Source: Candidatus Nomurabacteria bacterium | GTDB taxonomy: Bacteria; Patescibacteriota; Minisyncoccia; Phycocordibacterales; UBA9973 | Direction: 5' to 3' | DNA length: 8,290 nucleotides | NCBI GenBank assembly: GCA_026395935.1 | Contig: JAPLXT010000041.1 | Coordinates: forward strand, 1-8,290 | Shown: one piece after another, positions 5,686 through 8,290 of the stretch | Position numbering within the stretch: position 1 is the first letter of the stretch | Layout of the letters: each line of letters begins with the position of its first letter | Notes under the pieces: model-generated | What the model saw: only the letters and a program-made list of their open reading frames with translations | Databases searched by the model: none | What the model was told of the DNA's origin: nothing | Position numbers and translations under genes: made by a program

Positions 5686-6948
5686 ATCAAGAGTTTCGTC
5701 TATACGAATTTGCGCTACAAATTCAGCTGTGTGAGAGACGAGAATCATCGCCCCCTTATAATCGCTCAAAGCTTTCGCTATTACTGGTAAGTGACGAAAA
5801 TTAATATGATTCGTCGGCTCATCGAGGATAAGAAGTCCGGGCTTTGTGAGTACCAGAGTCGCAAAGGCAACTAAACCTTTCTGCCCTTCTGATAAACTTC
5901 CAATCTTTGTGTGAACCATCTCCCCCGTAATCAAGAAACTAGCTGCCGTCGCACGAATACTCTCCTCATGAACCTTACCACTTACTTTCCTCATTGTGTC
6001 TGCGAGAGATTCATAGACAGTATCATTGAAATCGAGTGTAGAAAAATCTTGCCTATAATAACCAACTCGTACATCTTTTGAAATAGAAATTCCTTCTGCT
6101 TCACCTTTGACAATTGCTTCGAGTAAAGTACTCTTACCGATACCATTGGGCCCTGATAGGAGTAGATGAGAATGTTTGCGAAGTTTTATTCTCACTTTTA
6201 TATTTTTAACTTTGTGATTTTTATATATAGGTAGAGATGTAATAGATACAATATCACCTACATAATCATCTTGAGATGGTATGACGAAATTCCTTATCGT
6301 TTTGTCTTCCTTTCTTACGTCTACTTTTTCTTCCTCGAGTTCTTCTGCTAGATCTCGCATACGTTTTGCAACGGCACGAAGATTACCTCCCTTCATAGCG
6401 AAAGCATTAGCTTGGTCCTTCTTAGCCTGAATCTCCTTAGAAAGAAGAGCATTCTTTCTATTCTCACGTTCCATTCGGGCCGTTATCTGATCGCGTACAT
6501 CTGTATAATTACCGACATACTGCTCGATCTTTTTTGTATAAATATCTAAATATAAAACTGCATCTGTAAATGAGTTTAGAAAATGCGCATCGTGAGAAAT
6601 AACGATAACTGTCTTTTTGTATTTCACAAGAAAGTCTGTAAGATGAGCGATGCCAGACTTGTCTAAATTATTCGTAGGCTCATCGAGAAGAAGTATATCA
6701 GGCTCTTGTATTAAAGCAGACGCAAGGAGCAAACGCGCTTGCTGACCACCGGAGAAAGAACGTACTGTACGCTCGTGTACTTTGTCGTGACCTTTCAAAT
6801 TCACAATCTCAAGAACGTCATCTATACGTGGATCAATATCATAAACTTTTTCCTTAAAACATTTCTCAAAAAATTCTCTGACAGTTAAATCAAGTTCTTC
6901 GCGTGGAATAACTTGGCGAGAAAGTGCAATCGTTGTAATAGAAAGAGA
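5674..6948 (-). pseudogene. ABC-F family ATPase, 5'-truncated (first Walker A lost)
   Basis: ABC-F proteins are cytosolic twin-ATPase factors acting on the ribosome. Frame residues match the family from SITTIALSRQVIPREEL onward, through the first signature SFSGGQQAR, Walker B LLLDEPTNNLD and H-loop ISHD. A charged, coiled-coil-like linker follows. The second domain is complete: Walker A SGPNGIGKST, signature SLSEGQ, Walker B LLILDEPTNH and H-loop VSHT. The first domain's Walker A and roughly 60-80 preceding residues are missing. The frame is closed by TAG at 6949-6951, at the edge of a 32-bp palindrome. In the open frame there is no ATG until well inside the linker; the earliest start-like codon is a GTG at 6804, which would delete still more of the domain. 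I therefore call it broken, although expression of a one-and-a-half-domain remnant cannot be excluded. Confidence 0.75.
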
Positions 6949-6949
6949 C

Positions 6950-6981
6950 TACAATTTAGAAACGGCCGTTTCTAAATTGTA
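6950..6981. repeat. 32-bp perfect palindrome at the ABC-F breakpoint
   Basis: Each 16-base arm (left arm TACAATTTAGAAACGG) is followed immediately by its exact reverse complement, giving no spacer; as RNA it would fold to a long stem with a GGCC loop. It begins 3 nt after the peptidase stop codon. It may be the peptidase terminator, but the T-rich side (TAATTTTAA) lies on the plus-strand exit, while the minus-strand exit reads GTCTCTTTC. The truncated ABC-F frame starts right at its other edge. Confidence 0.9.
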
Positions 6982-6984
6982 ATT

Positions 6985-7308
6985 TTAACCAAGTTGGAGT
7001 CCATTTGTACGTAAACTACTTCGTATTGCCTTATAATCAGGAATTGCCCTTGCTACCAAATCCCAAAATCTCTCCGAATGATTAAACTCTTTCAAATGAC
7101 AAAGTTCGTGCACAATAATATAATCCGCTGCTTCAGGCGACAGTAGTGCAATCTTATAATTGAAATTTAAATTCCCTTTCTTTGAACAACTTCCCCAACG
7201 AGTTTTCTGATTCCTAATGACAACATTCCTCCATTTATAGTTATAAAATGTATTGAAATATTCTAATCTTTCTTTGACAAGAGTTGCTGCCTGATTCTTG
7301 TATTTCAT
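6985..7308 (-). CDS. YgjP-like (DUF45) zinc metallopeptidase domain protein, short
   Basis: This is a predicted zinc-dependent peptidase of the YgjP/WSS1-like group. Counting from the ATG at 7308 it has 107 residues. The family block NQKTRWGSC is at 33-41, the zinc motif HELCH at 67-71 (E68 catalytic), and the third ligand H77 in NHSERFW, followed by the usual IPDYKAIR tail. Full-length YgjP proteins are about twice this size and have an N-terminal beta-rich part that is absent here; short forms like this fit reduced genomes. I prefer the ATG at 7306-7308 over an upstream TTG at 7329 because the ATG has GAGG five bases before it and the TTG lies inside a hairpin. The substrate is unknown. Confidence 0.88.
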   Translation of the reverse strand: MKYKNQAATLVKERLEYFNTFYNYKWRNVVIRNQKTRWGSCSKKGNLNFNYKIALLSPEAADYIIVHELCHLKEFNHSERFWDLVARAIPDYKAIRSSLRTNGLQLG

Positions 7309-7317
7309 ATCCCCCTC
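7309..7317 (-). promoter_or_regulatory. Strong Shine-Dalgarno site of the peptidase gene
   Basis: The minus strand reads GAGGGGGAT directly before the ATG, with GAGG spaced 5 nt from it. It decides the start codon, and it is the clearest ribosome-binding site in the window, where most genes lack one. It abuts the upstream hairpin base at 7318. Confidence 0.65.
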
Positions 7318-7359
7318 AAACGAAGACAAACTCTGCAGGTGCAGAGTTTGTCTTCGTTT
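7318..7359. terminator. 42-nt perfect hairpin between the zinc-ribbon gene and the peptidase gene
   Basis: The arms at 7318-7337 and 7340-7359 are perfectly complementary over 20 bp around a GG centre (in RNA, effectively a 19-bp stem with a 4-nt loop). It lies 23 nt after the zinc-ribbon stop, so it most likely ends that transcript. On the minus strand only TTT closes the stem before GAGGGGG, whereas the plus-strand side has TTTTAATTCTATTT. A bidirectional terminator or a processing/stability hairpin is therefore also possible. Confidence 0.6.
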
Positions 7360-7382
7360 TAATTCTATTTAGAAATTTTGAA

Positions 7383-7931
7383 TTACTTCTTTCCTTTCTT
7401 TGCGACTACCTTTTTAGCAGGAGCTTTTACGGCTACAACTTTCTTGATAGGAGCTTTTACTACAACTGGAGCAACTTTTACAACTGGTTTTGCAACTACT
7501 TGCGCTACTGATGCTTTGGGTTGTGCAAGCTTCTCGATTGAGTTTATTAAACGATCAAGCTTACTATTCATCTCACTTAGCTGTCTCTTTACATCATCAT
7601 TTGCAGGTGCTGCTGGTTTGCTGAAAGATGGAGCGGGACGATCATTGAATTCTCTTCTTGGAGCACGATCGTTACTAAATTCACGACGTGGTGCGCGATC
7701 ACCATTATCTTCTCTCTTACTACTAAAACAATCGGAACAGTAGATAGGCTTATCTCCTGATGGACGGAAAGGAACTTCACAATTCTTGTGACATTCATCA
7801 CAAACTGCTTTATGCATTGTGACAGGACCTCTGTCGCCTCCTCTACCACCTCCGAAACTTGGGCGTCCACCGCCACCATTTCCACCTCTAAAACCTCCAC
7901 CTCTATTACCACCTCCTTGAAAATTTCCCAT
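7383..7931 (-). CDS. CxxC-x17-CxxC zinc-ribbon protein with RGG-rich head and H1-like tail
   Basis: This matches the CxxC-x17-CxxC domain family (TIGR04272 type), widespread in Patescibacteria and uncharacterised. The 182 residues divide into: a Gly/Arg head (1-36) with FRGG and RGGDRG motifs; the zinc ribbon with C44-x2-C47 and C65-x2-C68 inside HKAVCDEC and PIYCSDCF; a linker with RAPRREF twice (79-85 and 89-95); an amphipathic, coiled-coil-like helix at about 112-136; and a Lys/Ala/Val/Pro-rich tail (about 140-182) ending KKGKK, reminiscent of histone H1 tails. The build suggests RNA or DNA binding with oligomerisation, but no function is known. It has its own promoter upstream and no Shine-Dalgarno motif before the ATG. 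Confidence 0.9.
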   Translation of the reverse strand: MGNFQGGGNRGGGFRGGNGGGGRPSFGGGRGGDRGPVTMHKAVCDECHKNCEVPFRPSGDKPIYCSDCFSSKREDNGDRAPRREFSNDRAPRREFNDRPAPSFSKPAAPANDDVKRQLSEMNSKLDRLINSIEKLAQPKASVAQVVAKPVVKVAPVVVKAPIKKVVAVKAPAKKVVAKKGKK

Positions 7932-7982
7932 ATAATTATTTTTTATTTACCTGACTTATACTAGACAAGTTATTACTATTAT

Positions 7983-8017
7983 GTTTTAACTATAGCACTT
8001 ATATGACTAAAAAGCAA
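7983..8017 (-). promoter_or_regulatory. Promoter of the zinc-ribbon gene
   Basis: On the minus strand -35 TTGCTT (8017-8012) is followed by a 17-nt spacer ending TGC and -10 TATAGT (7994-7989), an extended -10 promoter. Transcription would begin near 7982, giving a 5' leader of about 50 nt. This differs from the leaderless geometry of the other promoters here. The leader has no Shine-Dalgarno motif but can form a weak 6-bp hairpin at 7954-7970. Confidence 0.6.
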
Positions 8018-8030
8018 GTTATTTGGTCGT

Positions 8031-8290
8031 TTATTGATTCTTCGTAAGATATTTGAAAAGTAGAGCATACTCTTCTCCGTGATCTACTAAGTCGGGGTTT
8101 TTCTCATCTACCCACTTTTTAAATTCTTCTATTGGTAACCAGCACATATCTTCCACTTCACTTTCCTGCATTTTAAAATCTTCTATATTTAAATCTTTTC
8201 TAACTAAATAAACAGTATTAAATTCATTATTAAAATAAGTACCATTATTTAAAACACAATGAACCACAACTTCACAAACTATTTCTAAAT
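8031..8290 (-). CDS. Nudix hydrolase, C-terminal part (runs off the window)
   Basis: The open frame continues to the window edge, so this is the 3' end of a larger gene; a GTG at 8267 is internal, not a start. Translation at the edge reads LEIVCEVVVHCVLNNG, then the beta-strand stretch FNTVYLVRKDL, EVEDMCWLPIEEFKKWV and a C-terminal helix ending KYLTKNQ. This is the pattern of the half of Nudix proteins downstream of the catalytic box, where a Trp-containing strand and a following helix close the fold. The Nudix box itself would lie beyond 8290. The best overall resemblance is to IPP-isomerase-like/YfcD-type Nudix proteins. Without the box the substrate cannot be judged. It is co-oriented with the zinc-ribbon gene but separated from it by a promoter. 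Confidence 0.72.
   Translation of the reverse strand, partial: LEIVCEVVVHCVLNNGTYFNNEFNTVYLVRKDLNIEDFKMQESEVEDMCWLPIEEFKKWVDEKNPDLVDHGEEYALLFKYLTKNQ

Noticed and set aside
6954..7375. ATTTAGAAA at 6954-6962 and 7367-7375 as direct repeats bounding an inserted peptidase module
   Set aside because: A 9-mer of A/T-rich sequence is expected by chance here, one copy is simply part of the palindrome, and no transposase or element ends are present.
7284..7912. Overlapping frames of 75, 121 and 107 codons around the zinc-ribbon gene
   Set aside because: They arise from the biased Gly/Ala/Lys codons of the real gene; none has the conserved cysteine motif or any family resemblance.
7909..7919. AAGGAGGT inside the first codons of the zinc-ribbon gene as a ribosome-binding site for a downstream start
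   Set aside because: It encodes the Gln-Gly-Gly repeat, and the next in-frame ATG is M39, over 90 nt away; no suitable start follows at normal spacing.
30..7931. Alternative genetic code with TGA read as glycine, as in some CPR lineages
   Set aside because: Glycine-rich genes (obg, zinc-ribbon) use only GGN codons and run unbroken, so the standard bacterial code fits.

Overview
The window looks like a chromosomal fragment from a Candidate Phyla Radiation bacterium (Patescibacteria), most likely a Parcubacteria-type lineage. The evidence is the AT-rich composition, very tight gene packing, short protein variants (Obg without a C-terminal extension, a 107-residue zinc peptidase), and family members common in those genomes: a bacterial MYG1/DHH protein, a CxxC-x17-CxxC zinc-ribbon protein, a YvlD-type membrane protein and an ABC-F protein. 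All twelve visible genes end in TAA. The glycine-rich genes read through without in-frame TGA, so the standard bacterial code fits and a TGA=Gly code does not.

Layout. At 30-3369 (minus strand) there is a tight five-gene operon in transcription order yqeY, YvlD-like membrane protein, DedA-like membrane protein, MYG1-family DHH protein and obg, with gaps of 9, 6, 1 and 9 nt. Diverging from it across only 36 nt is a plus-strand pair (3406-5185): a DEDDh exonuclease with an ExoX-like tail, then rmuC. rmuC converges with a minus-strand gene for a secreted Tyr/Asn-rich repeat protein (5189-5623). Upstream of that lies a 5'-truncated ABC-F gene (5674-6948), whose reading frame stops at a 32-bp perfect palindrome (6950-6981). 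A short YgjP-like metallopeptidase (6985-7308), a 42-nt perfect hairpin (7318-7359), a glycine/RGG-rich zinc-ribbon protein with an H1-like tail (7383-7931), and the 3' part of a Nudix hydrolase gene (8031 to the window edge) follow, all on the minus strand.

How it works together. Most genes are housekeeping: ribosome maturation (Obg), tRNA-amidotransferase-related YqeY, membrane proteins, and DNA maintenance (exonuclease plus RmuC). The clearest unusual signal is regulatory. Four genes (yqeY, the exonuclease, rmuC and the Tyr/Asn-rich protein) each have a -10-like hexamer ending exactly 6 nt before the ATG, which predicts leaderless mRNAs starting at the A of the start codon. The other points of interest are the ABC-F gene broken at a perfect palindrome, the hairpin abutting the peptidase ribosome-binding site, and the two uncharacterised low-complexity proteins. 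I saw no tRNA, rRNA, CRISPR array, insertion sequence or prophage.
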